From positions 62,001 through 126,000 of the forward strand of contig PNAI01000030.1 of NCBI GenBank assembly GCA_003169835.1: DNA of 64,000 nucleotides, written 5' to 3'. Source of the DNA: Hyphomicrobiales bacterium. GTDB lineage: Bacteria; Pseudomonadota; Alphaproteobacteria; Rhizobiales; Xanthobacteraceae. Position 1 is the first letter of the stretch. The number at the start of each line of letters is the position of its first letter. Under the pieces are notes generated by a model, which had not been told where the DNA came from, did no database searches, and worked only from the letters and a program-made list of their open reading frames with translations. The translations under genes and the position numbers were made by a program. This document shows positions 41,076-50,682 of this stretch, piece by piece.

Positions 41076-42914
41076 TCAACCGGCGCGATCGGCCTTGTTG
41101 CCGCGCGCCATGGCCGCGGCGGTCGCCGGGCTGTAGCTCGGGAGAATGCGCGCATCGACCACCGCAACCCCGCCGTTCTCGACTACGGCGATCGCTTCCT
41201 TGAGCGCCTTTTCGAGTTCGGATGCGTTGTTTGCCGGCCCGAAGCCGTGCGCGCCCTGCGCGCGCGCCATCTGCGCCATCTCGATGTCCGGGTCGCTGAT
41301 GCGCTGACCGATCCATTTATTTTCCACCGGGCGGTTGCGTGCGACGGCCACCCGCTCCTGGTGGACTTCGTCGTTGTAGAACGAGCGATTGTTAGCCACT
41401 ACGACGAGCAATGGAATGCGGTAGTGCACCGCAGTCCAGATCGCCGTGCATCCCATCATGAAATCGCCGTCGCCGCATACGGCAATCGGCAGGCGGCCGG
41501 TGCCCTTGAGCGCCAGCGCCGCGCCCACGGAAATGCCGGGGCCGCCACCTACGCCGCCGCCGCCGTCGGAGCCGATGTAGTCGAGCGGATGGCGAAACTC
41601 CCAGAAATCGCCGTGCCAGGAGAGCGATACGTGCGTGAGACAGACCTCGCGATTGCCGACCACGTGGCGCAGCACATTGGCCATATCGGCGGCCGCCATT
41701 TGGCTGTCGGGCGCGGGCATGGCCGGTGCGGGTTTGGAACGCACCAAGGCCGGTTTTTTCGGCTTGGCATTCTTGCCGATGGCGCCGAGCAGTGCTTCCA
41801 CCGTGGCGTCCGGGTCGGCGGCGATGAACAGATCAACCGCCGGCAGACCCTGGTAGTCCATGCTCCAGCCGTTATGGATGTTCTGGTCGAGCGAAACCTG
41901 GATGATCGTTGCCGACGGTGCGTTGCCCATGGCCTTGAATGTGCCGCCGAGATCGACCCAATCGAGGCTCATGATCACATCGGCCTCGCGCATGGCGGCC
42001 AGCAGATCGTCGGTTGCGAAAGTCGCCGGCGAGCCGATGTGCAGTGGATGGTCGGTGGGAAATGCCGCGCCAACCTTAAGATTGGTCGCAACGCGCGCAT
42101 CGAGCGCTTCGGCGAGCTGCACGCGGCGGTTCCACGCATCGAGATCGCGCGACACGCGCCCCGGCAGGATCAACGGACGCTTCGCGGCCGTGAGCAGATC
42201 GGCCGCCTTGCGCACGAGATCGGCGGAGGGGCCTGCGACGACTTGCGGCATATAGCGTCGCGCGTCGATCGGCGGGAGCGGCTGGGCGAGCTTGCCTTCC
42301 TGCACTTCGGCATCGAGGTTGATATAGACCGGCCCCTGCGGAGAATTATTCGCAAGCCAGAATGCGCGCAGCACGGACTCGCGCGCGGCGCCGGCCGAGG
42401 CCGGCTGGTCGTCCCATTTGGTGTAATTGCGGATGATCGCGCCCTGATCGGCGGCGGTGTGGATCCAGTCGATCCAAGGTCGGCGCTTCATCGCATCGAC
42501 CGGGCCGGTGGCGCCGAGAATGAGGATCGGCATGCGATCGCACCAGGCGTTGAAGATCGCCATGGTGGCGTGAAACAGGCCGACGTTGGAATGGACGGCC
42601 GCCGCCATCGCGCGTCCGGTGACTTTTGCATATCCATGTGCGATCGCGACCGCGGCTTCTTCGTGCAGACACAACAGCATTTGCGGCTGCTCGTTGCCCA
42701 GAAAATTGACGATGCTGTCGTGCAGCCCGCGATAGCTCGCGCCGGGATTGAGCGAGATATAGGGGATGTCGAGCGCGCGCAGCGTATCGGCGACGACGTC
42801 GCTACCGAAGGCCGGAGCGTTTGTGCCCGATGGCGTGGGCCGCTCAATGGGCGCTGCGTTGTTGGCGGTCGCGCTGACCGCAGCCCGAGCCGGGCCGGAT
42901 TTCGTTGTCGACAT
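41076..42914 (-). CDS. Thiamine-diphosphate-dependent enzyme (acetolactate synthase/benzoylformate decarboxylase-like)
   Basis: A 612-residue enzyme from ATG 42914; an upstream TTG at 42959 is a weaker option. The first 30 residues are Ala/Thr/Ser-rich and unconserved. CLHEEAAVAIAHGYAKVTGR holds the catalytic Glu, and CGDGDFMMG ... VVANNRSFYNDE is the ThDP/Mg motif with the full NN. The mid-domain has LPGRVSRD. As first gene of an operon with an importer and an aldehyde dehydrogenase, decarboxylation of an imported 2-oxoacid is the simplest reading. Confidence 0.92.
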   Translation of the reverse strand: MSTTKSGPARAAVSATANNAAPIERPTPSGTNAPAFGSDVVADTLRALDIPYISLNPGASYRGLHDSIVNFLGNEQPQMLLCLHEEAAVAIAHGYAKVTGRAMAAAVHSNVGLFHATMAIFNAWCDRMPILILGATGPVDAMKRRPWIDWIHTAADQGAIIRNYTKWDDQPASAGAARESVLRAFWLANNSPQGPVYINLDAEVQEGKLAQPLPPIDARRYMPQVVAGPSADLVRKAADLLTAAKRPLILPGRVSRDLDAWNRRVQLAEALDARVATNLKVGAAFPTDHPLHIGSPATFATDDLLAAMREADVIMSLDWVDLGGTFKAMGNAPSATIIQVSLDQNIHNGWSMDYQGLPAVDLFIAADPDATVEALLGAIGKNAKPKKPALVRSKPAPAMPAPDSQMAAADMANVLRHVVGNREVCLTHVSLSWHGDFWEFRHPLDYIGSDGGGGVGGGPGISVGAALALKGTGRLPIAVCGDGDFMMGCTAIWTAVHYRIPLLVVVANNRSFYNDEVHQERVAVARNRPVENKWIGQRISDPDIEMAQMARAQGAHGFGPANNASELEKALKEAIAVVENGGVAVVDARILPSYSPATAAAMARGNKADRAG

Positions 42915-43119
42915 GTTGTTGGATTCCGCGCTGGTCGCCGGCCACCAATTCTGCACCAATCACCATGACTGGCGCCCCTCACGGGCACGGCAAATGCATG
43001 AAAAATCAATCATATGGCGGCCCCGCTGTCAAAATCATTTTGCGCCGATCCCGGCCGTAAAAAAACGGCCAGATGCGGCGTAACCGACTGTGACTGCGGG
43101 ATAACCCGAATAGGCGCGC

Positions 43120-44463
43120 TCAGGCGGCGCGCACGCGGGCGAAGAAGGTTGCGACCTTGGTTTCAAGGTCCAGCGCGCGGGCGGACAATCGCGCCGTCCA
43201 TCCGGTGATTTCGCCCACCGCGGCGGCGCCCTGGTTCGCGGCCTGTTCGACCGATCGAATTTCCACTGACGCGTGTAAGGTGTTGCCCGCAGCGGTCTGA
43301 ACTCGCGACGCGATCTCGCGCGTGGTGGCGCCTTGTTGGGTTATCGCACTGGCGATGGTGGTCGAGACCTCGGTCAATTTGTTGATGCTGCGTGCGATCG
43401 AGGCGATTTCGCCGACGGCGCCCTTGGTCGCTTCCTGAATGGCGAAAACCTGCTGGGAAATTTCCTCCGTCGCGCGCGAGGTCTGATTGGCAAGCGCCTT
43501 CACTTCGGATGCAACCACCGCAAACCCCTTGCCGGCATCGCCGGCGCGGGCGGCTTCGATGGTGGCATTGAGCGCAAGCAGATTTGTTTGCGATGCGATC
43601 TTGGAGATCAGGCCGACAACCGAACTGATGCGTTCGGCCGCCTCTTCAAGCGAATGGATGGAACGGCTGGTGCGCTCGGCATCGCCCACCGTGGACCTCG
43701 CCATTTCCAGGCCTTGCGCGGTCCGCTGCCCGATCTCCGCAATCGAGCTCGTGAGCTCTTCGGTGGCCGCAACGGTGGCATCGACGCTTTCGGTGGTTTC
43801 CTCTGAGGCGGTCGATGCGGAAGCCATGCGCCGAAGCGTGTCCGCAGTCACGTGCTGCATGGTGGAAGACGTGCTTGTAAGCGACGTCGATGCCTCCTTG
43901 ATGGCATCGATCACGCTGCCGATCGCGCCGTCGAAATCACCAATCGCGTCGTCGATCGCCTTGCGCCGTGCTGCATTAATCTCCTTGGTAACCTGCAGAT
44001 AATAGGTCGACGTCGTCGCAATATCGAAGAAAATTGCCTGCGTGAGAATTTTGGTACGGGTGGCCAGCGCAGCGGAAGAGAAGCGATGCTTTCGCGCCAA
44101 CACGTCGATGGTATGCCGTAGCACCGCGGCACCGCAGTTCAGGCGAGCGCGCCCTTCAAATCCGAGAGCGGTTTCCCTGTCGACGGTGCTGCGGCAGATT
44201 TCGAGATAGTGGTCATCGAAATCAGCATTCAAGAGCGCGCGGAATTGCGCCAATTCGATCTCGCGGATTTCATCGCCATACTCGCGATAGATGGCGGCCA
44301 CTTGCACCAGTTTCGACGCCCCGGCGACGACCTCGTCGATGGCAGGCCGCAAATGCGGCTCGATCAGCGGACGCATCTCGCGGATGATCTGACGAGCCCG
44401 ATCGTCGAGCTCATAGTTCGCCAGGCGAGCGGCTAGTTGGGGCGCGATTTTCGGCAGTGACAT
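43120..44463 (-). CDS. Soluble methyl-accepting chemotaxis protein with globin-like (protoglobin) sensor
   Basis: A 447-residue protein without transmembrane segments. Residues 10-170 are helical and follow the globin-coupled sensor pattern ([20 protein letters not shown]). The position of the usual haem-ligating His (HxRIG motif) reads ETALG, giving Glu97. Residues 200-420 form the signalling domain with the conserved hairpin tip [27 protein letters not shown]. No chemotaxis genes are nearby. It could sense an internal signal other than oxygen, or be haem-free. Confidence 0.85.
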   Translation of the reverse strand: MSLPKIAPQLAARLANYELDDRARQIIREMRPLIEPHLRPAIDEVVAGASKLVQVAAIYREYGDEIREIELAQFRALLNADFDDHYLEICRSTVDRETALGFEGRARLNCGAAVLRHTIDVLARKHRFSSAALATRTKILTQAIFFDIATTSTYYLQVTKEINAARRKAIDDAIGDFDGAIGSVIDAIKEASTSLTSTSSTMQHVTADTLRRMASASTASEETTESVDATVAATEELTSSIAEIGQRTAQGLEMARSTVGDAERTSRSIHSLEEAAERISSVVGLISKIASQTNLLALNATIEAARAGDAGKGFAVVASEVKALANQTSRATEEISQQVFAIQEATKGAVGEIASIARSINKLTEVSTTIASAITQQGATTREIASRVQTAAGNTLHASVEIRSVEQAANQGAAAVGEITGWTARLSARALDLETKVATFFARVRAA

Positions 44464-44616
44464 CGCTGTTGTGGTGCTGTTGTGGTCGTTGCTTGGGCAA
44501 TATTTGTACTGATTTAGGGGCAAAATGGTTTGCCGAGCCTTAATGAAATCCTAGCTCCCCCTTGGTGGCAGTAATTTCCCAGCAGCAGGGCCAATTGTTG
44601 CACCGCAACATACTAT

Positions 44617-44658
44617 GAATGAAGGATCCGGAATGAAGGATCCGGAATGTAAGGATCA
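44617..44658. repeat. Three-copy 14-base tandem repeat
   Basis: GAATGAAGGATCCG occurs twice exactly (44617-44630, 44631-44644), and a third diverged copy runs into the stop of the methyltransferase gene at 44656. It probably arose by slippage. Confidence 0.8.
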
Positions 44659-45381
44659 GGGCTTGGTCCCCCAGAACACTTCGATTCCTTTCCACAGAAA
44701 CGTCCCGGGTTTTTCCACGATCCCAGCGAACGCTTTCTCCAGGTCCCCGGGGCTGTAATAGGGGAAATCCTCTACGCGGAATCCGACCCGCGAAAACAGT
44801 TTTTCGACAAAATATTCAAGGTGCATGTCGAGCTTCGAAAGCATCTGGAACTCCGGCCCGAAAGTAATCTCGGCGAGCGCGATAGTGCGCCCGCGTTTCA
44901 TGATCCGCAGGAGCTCTTTGCCCGTTTCGGTCCAGTCGTCGGTGTGCTGCACGGCTTGGAGTACTGCAACGCAGTCGTAGTGCGCATCCGCAACGTCGGA
45001 CGTATAGGTCCAGTGCCACGTCGCCAACTGACCGCCGCGTCCGCGTTTGCCGGAAAAATAAGCGTTACGGGCTTCGTCGGTGATGTCGATGATGCGGATG
45101 TCCCCGCGCGAGCCGATGCGCGCGAGGATGTCATCTACGAAGCCGCAAGATTCCACCGACTCCCCGATGATCAGCACCTTGTCGCCTTCGCGCAGCGCGA
45201 GCTTGTCATAGACCAAGTCCTTCACCACGCCCGCACGGTTCCACATGAAAGGCAGGCCGCCGAGCATGATCGCGCGGCACCAGCGCGTCTGCTCCGCGGG
45301 GTCACGAATAATCTCACCCATGCGCGCGTAGTCGTGAGGCTGCAGCCAATCCCATGGGTTCGTGCTTGCCGGCTTTTTCAT
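44656..45381 (-). CDS. Class I SAM-dependent methyltransferase-like protein
   Basis: A 241-residue protein from ATG 45381. DKVLIIGESVESCGFVDDIL (near residue 78) takes the place of motif I, followed by IRIIDITDEARNAYF (motif II) and YDCVAVLQAVQHTDDW (motif IV region). GES replaces the usual GxG, which weakens but does not exclude SAM binding. It is downstream of the frameshifted acyl-CoA-dehydrogenase-like gene on the same strand, with a 22-base gap. The substrate is unknown. Confidence 0.75.
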   Translation of the reverse strand: MKKPASTNPWDWLQPHDYARMGEIIRDPAEQTRWCRAIMLGGLPFMWNRAGVVKDLVYDKLALREGDKVLIIGESVESCGFVDDILARIGSRGDIRIIDITDEARNAYFSGKRGRGGQLATWHWTYTSDVADAHYDCVAVLQAVQHTDDWTETGKELLRIMKRGRTIALAEITFGPEFQMLSKLDMHLEYFVEKLFSRVGFRVEDFPYYSPGDLEKAFAGIVEKPGTFLWKGIEVFWGTKP

Positions 45382-45403
45382 TCGTGGATCCTTGCGGCTA
45401 GTG

Positions 45404-46590
45404 TCAGTACTGGCCTTTGGGCTCGAGACCCAGCAGATGCTCACCATACATGGTGCCGGTCGAATCCCAGTTGAGACTGATGTGGGACGCGGCGGCATGG
45501 GCATCACGCCAACTGCGCTGGAGTGGAGAGTCGAGAAACAGCCCCTGCCCGCCAGACGCCAAGAAGACCACATCGACCGCCTGCACCAAGAGACGCACGC
45601 AAAACGCCTGGTCGCGCCGGTTGCGCAGCCGCAGATCGGCGCTCATGGGCTCGCCGCGTTCAACCGTCGCCTGCGCCTCGGCAAGATCGCGGAACATCAG
45701 AAGCCGCGCGGCATCGATCAAGGCGGAGGCTTCCGCGACGCGCAGCTGGATGGTGGTGAGATCCGCCATCGCTTTGTTGCCGCCCATGACTGCGCCGCGC
45801 GTGATGCGCACCTTTGCGGTGTCCAAAAAATATTCGAGCGCCGCCTCTGCCATGCCCAGCACGGGTGCGACGATGGTGATCGGAAGGACTGCCGATAAAT
45901 CGGATTTGCATGCACACGTGTTCCCGGTGCGGCGCCGGCAATGAGATCCGCGAAGCTCACCGTGCGATGAGCGGGAACTAATACATCGTCTGCGATGATG
46001 TTCTTGCTGCCGGTTCCGGCCAGCCCCATCGTGTGCCAATTGTCCTCGATGGTGCATTCCTTGGCGGGCACCAGGAAGAAGCCTGCTCTTGGTCCTGCGG
46101 GCTCATGCATCATGCCGCCGAGATAAAGCCACTGACCGTTGTCGCACCCGCTGCAAAAGCCCCATCGACCGGAAAGCTTGTAGCCGCCGCTTGCAGCAAC
46201 GCCCTGCCCGGCCGGTGCGTAGGTGCCTGCCGCAACTGTCCCGCGATCCTGCCAAAATTCATCCTGCGCGCTAGCGGAAAAGCACGCTGTGAGCCACTGA
46301 TGCGAAGCCAACAGACCGTAGACCCAGCCGGACGAACCGCAGCCGCCGGCAACGATCGCGACAATCTGCGCGAACACATCAAATCCGTATTCGAAACCGC
46401 CATAGGATTGGGGCTGGAGAATGCGAAACAAGTCGGCTTTGCGCATGCGGTCGACCACATCGTCGGACACGCGGCGATCGAGCTCGGTTTGCTTGGCACG
46501 TGCGCGTACGAGTTGTGCGATATCGCGCGCACGCGACAAGAGTTCGGGCACATCCGGTCTTTTGGATGAAGCTAAGGGTGCAACCGACAT
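45404..46590 (-). pseudogene. Acyl-CoA dehydrogenase/HsaA-type flavin monooxygenase, frameshifted
   Basis: The first 235 or so residues (from ATG 46590: ELLSRARDIAQLVRARA, GGCGSSGWVYGLLASHQW, SGRWGFCSGCDNGQW) read in one frame to about 45893. The rest (AVLPITIVAPVLGMAEAALEYFLDTA ... LRNRRDQAFCVRLLVQAVDVV) continues in another frame and ends at 45404. The two parts join into a full 390-residue family member, so a single indel near 45885-45905 (net loss of one or gain of two bases) broke it. Family members hydroxylate aromatic or steroid rings with a flavin reductase. Either a recent pseudogene or an assembly error. Confidence 0.82.
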
Positions 46591-46761
46591 GCGGCATTGC
46601 ACTCCGATTTACCGGGTCAGTTCGAGGCCGCAAACTCTAGCACATGGTGTGAGCGGCCCAACCCGTGCGATGTTGCCGTAGGATGTTGCCCACCGCAGGC
46701 TTAGCGCATAAGCTCGAACCTCAACGCGCCATCCTGTCCGTTGGTCATAGGGCTTTTGCGC

Positions 46762-47145
46762 ATGCCATCGTCCGCAGAGGAGCGCATCCGGCAGCTCACC
46801 AAGGGCATGCTGCGCAAGAAGCTTTTCGTCATCCTCTCCAAGGGCGGCGCGACGCCGGATCAGATCGGCGCGCTGCTGCCGCAGCATCTCGAATACATGA
46901 TCGGCCTCGAAAAGACGGGCGTGCTGTTCGCGTCCGGACCGCTCGCCGACGCCGAAGGAAAAACCCGCGGCGACGGCCTCACCATCGTGCGCGCAGCAAG
47001 TGCTGCCGACGCGCGCAAGATTGCGGAGCAGGACCCCTTTGTCGTCAACAAGCTTCGCACGTTCGAGCTGCGGGAATGGACAGTGATGGAAGGTTCGCTT
47101 GGCATCAAAATAAATCTCTCCGATCAATCGCTGGAGCTGACGTGA
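46762..47145 (+). CDS. YCII-domain-like protein
   Basis: A 127-residue protein starting at ATG 46762. The second half has the YciI-type core: LLPQHLEYMIGLEKTGVLFASGPLAD, with the conserved His, and a later ADARKIAEQDPFV block that matches the family's helix. YCII domains are ferredoxin-like, mostly of unknown role. It precedes the dehydrogenase at 47183 by 37 bases. Confidence 0.8.
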   Translation: MPSSAEERIRQLTKGMLRKKLFVILSKGGATPDQIGALLPQHLEYMIGLEKTGVLFASGPLADAEGKTRGDGLTIVRAASAADARKIAEQDPFVVNKLRTFELREWTVMEGSLGIKINLSDQSLELT

Positions 47146-47182
47146 GCAGCCCTTAGAGATCAACACAGGTACGCGAGGCAGA

Positions 47183-48064
47183 ATGGAGACCGTCGGTGTT
47201 ATTGGCGTGGGCAGGATTGGGCTGCCGGTCAGCGAAAACCTGATCAAGAGCGGCTACCGCGTGCTCGGCTATCGCCGCGGCTCGCTTGCCGATTTCGAGA
47301 AGGTCGGCGGCGTGGTGGCGAAATCGCCCGCCGACGTCGGTGAACAATGCAATGTCGTGCTGTCACTCGTGCCAACCGCCAAGGCGATGGACGAGGTGAT
47401 CGAGGGGCCAAAGGGACTCATTCATTCCGCGCGGCCTGGCCAAATCGTCGTGGAGCTTGGCTCTCACCTGGTGCCAGACAAAGAGAGCCATGTCGCGACG
47501 CTCGCCAAGAAGGGCGTGGCGTATATCGACGGCGAGGTCAGCGGCACGCCCGGAATGGTGAGCGCGCGCAAGGCGGTCATCTATCTCGGCGGCGATGCGG
47601 AGGCGTGCAAGAAAATCGAACCGGTGGTGAAGGGGTTCGCCGACATGTGCCTCTACTTCGGGCCGTTCGGCGCGGCGAGCAAGGTCAAGCTGGTCAACAA
47701 TCTTCTGGTCGCGATTCATATCGCCGCCGCCGCCGAGGCCATGGCGCTCGGGCTCAAAGCCGGTATCGATCCTGACCTCTTGATCAAGGCGGTCACCAGC
47801 GGCAGCGGCGGCTCGACGCAATTCGGCATCCGTGCGCCGTGGATGGCGCAACGCAAATTCACGCCGGTGCAGGGCTCGGCTTCGCTGCTCGCACATTATT
47901 TCGATCTGATCGGAGACTGGGCCGATCGCACCAGCACGGCAACGCCGATGCTCGACCGCGCGATCGAGGTCTATCAGCGCTGCCTTGAAATGGGCCTCGG
48001 CGACCAGCACGATATCGCAGTGATGGTGGATGTGATCAATTCGATGCCACGCAAGAAGGCTTGA
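47183..48064 (+). CDS. NAD(P)-dependent beta-hydroxyacid dehydrogenase (3-hydroxyisobutyrate dehydrogenase family)
   Basis: A 293-residue protein with the Rossmann motif VGVIGVGRIGLPVSENLIKSGY at residues 4-25. It also has the substrate-binding DGEVSGTP loop near 112 and the catalytic-Lys helix GAASKVKLVNNLL near 170. The family oxidises beta-hydroxyacids such as 3-hydroxyisobutyrate, tartronate semialdehyde precursors or ring-cleavage derived acids. It lies in line with a YCII protein and a LivK-like binding protein. Confidence 0.9.
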   Translation: METVGVIGVGRIGLPVSENLIKSGYRVLGYRRGSLADFEKVGGVVAKSPADVGEQCNVVLSLVPTAKAMDEVIEGPKGLIHSARPGQIVVELGSHLVPDKESHVATLAKKGVAYIDGEVSGTPGMVSARKAVIYLGGDAEACKKIEPVVKGFADMCLYFGPFGAASKVKLVNNLLVAIHIAAAAEAMALGLKAGIDPDLLIKAVTSGSGGSTQFGIRAPWMAQRKFTPVQGSASLLAHYFDLIGDWADRTSTATPMLDRAIEVYQRCLEMGLGDQHDIAVMVDVINSMPRKKA

Positions 48065-48156
48065 TGCCGTCATGAATTGAGCCAATGGGCCATTGCACCA
48101 ATTGCCCGCAGGCGAAAACAAAATAACCGAAGGCGCATGAGGAAACGGAGGAGCAG

Positions 48157-49434
48157 ATGTCTAGATTCAAAATCGCGAACGCAGTGCACGCTGCCACCAC
48201 GCTGCTGGCAGCTGGATTATTTTGGCTGGCAAGCACCGTCGTGCCCGCTCAGGCCGCCGATGCCATAAAAGTCGGAGTCGGTCTGGCGCTGAGCGGCGCC
48301 GGGGCCCCGGCCGGCAAGATGCTGCTCGCGGCGATCGAGATGTGGCGTGATGACATCAACGCCAAAGGTGGGCTGCTCGGACGGCAGATCGAGCTGATCA
48401 GTTTCGACGATCAGAGCAATCCGTCGAACGTGCCAGGCATCTACACCAAGCTCATCACCGTCGATAAAGTCGATCTGCTGCTCGGGCCCTACGCCACCAA
48501 TTTCGTGGCGCCGGCAATGCCGACGATCATCCAGCACAACAAGATGACGATCAGCCTCACCGCCATCGGCATCAACAGGCACTTTAACTATCCGAAGTAC
48601 TTCACGCTGACGCCATCGGGGCCGGAGGGCATCAATTCGTTCTCGGTAGGATTCTTTGAACTGGCCGCAGCGCAGAAACCAAAACCGCAGACGGTTGCGA
48701 TCCTGGCGGCCGATGCCGAATTCGCGCGCAGCGCCTCGGACGGAGCGCGCGAAGAAGCAAAGAAGCGGGGCTTCCAGATCATCTACGATCAAAGCTATCC
48801 GCCCAACACGACAGACTTTTCACCGATGGTACGCGCCATCCAGGCTGCCAATCCGGACATCGTCTATATCGGCGCATACCCGCCCGACACTGTCGGCATC
48901 GTGCGCGCCGCGAACGAGATCGGCCTCACTCCGAAGATGTTTGGCGGAGCGATGATCGGCATGCTCATTACGCCGATCAAGGTGCAACTTGGACCGATAT
49001 CGAATGGTCTGGTGATCGTCGAGACCTTCGTGCCGTCTCCAAAACTTCAGTTCGCGGGACTGGACGATCTCATGAAGCGCTACCAGGCAAAAGCGGCCGA
49101 GTTGAAGACTGATCCGCTCGGTTTCGCGTTCGTACCCATCGGCTACGCGGCGGGCCAGGTGCTTGCCAAGGCCGTAACGGAGAGCAAGAGCCTCGACCAC
49201 GACAAGCTCGCTACGTATATGAAGAGTCATTCCTTCGATACGGTGGTTGGGAACTTTGCGTTCGACAAGGACGGCGAATGGTCCAAGGCGCGCCAGTTGA
49301 CGACGCAATTCCAGAACGTCGAGCCCAACAATCTCGACCAGTTCCGCGATGGTAAGAAACAGCCGATCCTATGGCCGGCGGACTTCAAGAGCGGCAATTT
49401 CATCTACCCGTACGCGGACGCACGGAAAAAATAA
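48157..49434 (+). CDS. Branched-chain amino acid type (LivK-like) ABC substrate-binding protein
   Basis: A 425-residue periplasmic binding protein with a signal peptide ending VVPAQA near residue 32. The mature start AIKVGVGLALSGAGAPAGK and the INAKGGLLGRQIELISFDDQSNPSNV motif are typical of the Peripla_BP_6 family. GGAGGAG precedes the ATG. No LivH/M/G/F genes are adjacent, so it must work with a distant transporter. Ligands in the family extend to aromatic acids and amides. Confidence 0.92.
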   Translation: MSRFKIANAVHAATTLLAAGLFWLASTVVPAQAADAIKVGVGLALSGAGAPAGKMLLAAIEMWRDDINAKGGLLGRQIELISFDDQSNPSNVPGIYTKLITVDKVDLLLGPYATNFVAPAMPTIIQHNKMTISLTAIGINRHFNYPKYFTLTPSGPEGINSFSVGFFELAAAQKPKPQTVAILAADAEFARSASDGAREEAKKRGFQIIYDQSYPPNTTDFSPMVRAIQAANPDIVYIGAYPPDTVGIVRAANEIGLTPKMFGGAMIGMLITPIKVQLGPISNGLVIVETFVPSPKLQFAGLDDLMKRYQAKAAELKTDPLGFAFVPIGYAAGQVLAKAVTESKSLDHDKLATYMKSHSFDTVVGNFAFDKDGEWSKARQLTTQFQNVEPNNLDQFRDGKKQPILWPADFKSGNFIYPYADARKK

Positions 49435-49444
49435 TTGCGGCGCA

Positions 49445-49565
49445 TAATCGTGGCTTCATGCTGGGGGGCGGCCGCAGGCCGAGTCTCGAAGCATGAGGCC
49501 GCCCCATCCTCCGAGGCGCCCACCTTCGCGCATAGCGCGTCGGCGGGCTCCTTAGGATGAGGCGG
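49445..49565. repeat. Extragenic repeat pair with outer hairpins
   Basis: TTCATGC ... GCATGA (about 49455-49492) and CATCCT ... AGGATG (about 49505-49559) form two stem-like elements around GGCCGC- and GGCGCCC-rich cores. It fills the convergent gap between the LivK-like and dioxygenase genes. This style is common in Bradyrhizobium-type genomes. Confidence 0.65.
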
Positions 49566-49572
49566 ATCGAAC

Positions 49573-50517
49573 TCAGTGTGTCGCCGGAAGATACTGTGGC
49601 CGCATCTCGGTGGATTTCGCCTTGTCGTGGATCGGCGCGCGCGGCAGCCGCGCCTTGCCCGCTTCAACGACGAAGGTATAGTCGAGCGTGTACCACGGCG
49701 CTTTGACGCCGGGCGCGGGCGGCGTGCCGCTGTCGTGACGGATATAGTTGCCGAGCAACGCCTTGGTGACGCCGAACTGCACATCGGTTTCGATGTTCGG
49801 GTCTTGCGGCACATAGACTTGCGAAATGTGGGTCTTGAATCCTTCCTTGAAGATCAAAAAATGCAAATGCGCCGGCCGCATGTTGTGGCGGCCTTGCGCG
49901 CGCAGCAGATCGCCGACCGGCCCGGTGACCGGAATTGGATAACCCGCAGGCAGAATGCTGCGGAATGAAAAATGCCCCTTGGCGTCGGTGGTGAACTTGC
50001 CGCGCAAATTCATGTCGGCCTGCGTCGGGTCCTGATTTTCATAGAGGCCCTCGGTCGAGGACTGCCAGATATCAACCTCGGCGCCGGACACGGGATTGCC
50101 CTTGGCATCCTTGACCCAGGCGTTGACAAACATTTCCGGTCCAGGCGTGGCTGAGCGTATGATCGTGTCGCCATTCTTGGTGCGCGGAGAATCCAGACGC
50201 CAGAACGGACCAAGCAGATTCGCTGTGGTATCGGTCTGCCCGCTGTTGCCATTGTTGAGCAGGCACACGAGCGTGGAAACGCCGAGCGAGCCGGACATGA
50301 GCACGGCCTCGTTGTGGTAGGCATTCGTGTTCTGCCCGATCGCGTTGATGAACTCACCCGCTTGCCGGAACTCATCCTCGGTCAACTTCACCTCGCGGAC
50401 GAAGGCGTGCAGGTGTTTGACCAGCGACGTCATGATCTCCTTGAACCGCGGGTTGTCCGCGCGCTGAAGTTCGGCCAGCACAGCCTTGGTGACCGAGTCG
50501 GGTCCGTCGATGATCAT
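49573..50517 (-). CDS. Intradiol ring-cleavage dioxygenase (catechol/hydroxyquinol 1,2-dioxygenase-like)
   Basis: A 314-residue protein with the N-terminal helical dimerisation domain (residues 20-95, including KHLHAFVREVKLTEDEF) and the iron site Tyr159, Tyr193, His217 and His219 (RPAHLHF). These four are the canonical non-haem Fe(III) ligands. The overall length and N-terminal domain fit catechol or hydroxyquinol 1,2-dioxygenases rather than protocatechuate 3,4-dioxygenase subunits. GGGAGAG precedes the ATG. It diverges from an ACMSD-like gene, consistent with an aromatic degradation locus. Confidence 0.92.
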   Translation of the reverse strand: MIIDGPDSVTKAVLAELQRADNPRFKEIMTSLVKHLHAFVREVKLTEDEFRQAGEFINAIGQNTNAYHNEAVLMSGSLGVSTLVCLLNNGNSGQTDTTANLLGPFWRLDSPRTKNGDTIIRSATPGPEMFVNAWVKDAKGNPVSGAEVDIWQSSTEGLYENQDPTQADMNLRGKFTTDAKGHFSFRSILPAGYPIPVTGPVGDLLRAQGRHNMRPAHLHFLIFKEGFKTHISQVYVPQDPNIETDVQFGVTKALLGNYIRHDSGTPPAPGVKAPWYTLDYTFVVEAGKARLPRAPIHDKAKSTEMRPQYLPATH

Positions 50518-50682
50518 GGATTACTCTCCCGGCAGCGTGCGTTGGCTACTGCCCTTTGCTAAATGCAATGTCGTCTGAATTGATAGGCTGTGGGCTTGGT
50601 TTTCTCAATCCCCGGTGCCGCCGAAACGATGGGTCTGCATAAGAGCAAGTCAAATTTGGTATGAGTTAAAAGGGAAATACGC

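Noticed and set aside
40773-42968. A 731-codon open frame on the plus strand, opposite the ThDP-enzyme gene
   Set aside because: It mirrors the GC-rich codon pattern of the gene beneath it, is full of Arg/His/Gly-rich stretches with no family motifs, and the opposite strand has clear catalytic motifs.
44617-44658. Possible CRISPR-like array
   Set aside because: Only three contiguous 14-base copies without spacers; simple slippage repeat. No cas genes in the window.
45440-45490. A tRNA-like GGTCGAATCCCAG stretch
   Set aside because: It lies within the coding part of the acyl-CoA-dehydrogenase-like gene, and no acceptor stem or anticodon arm can be formed around it.
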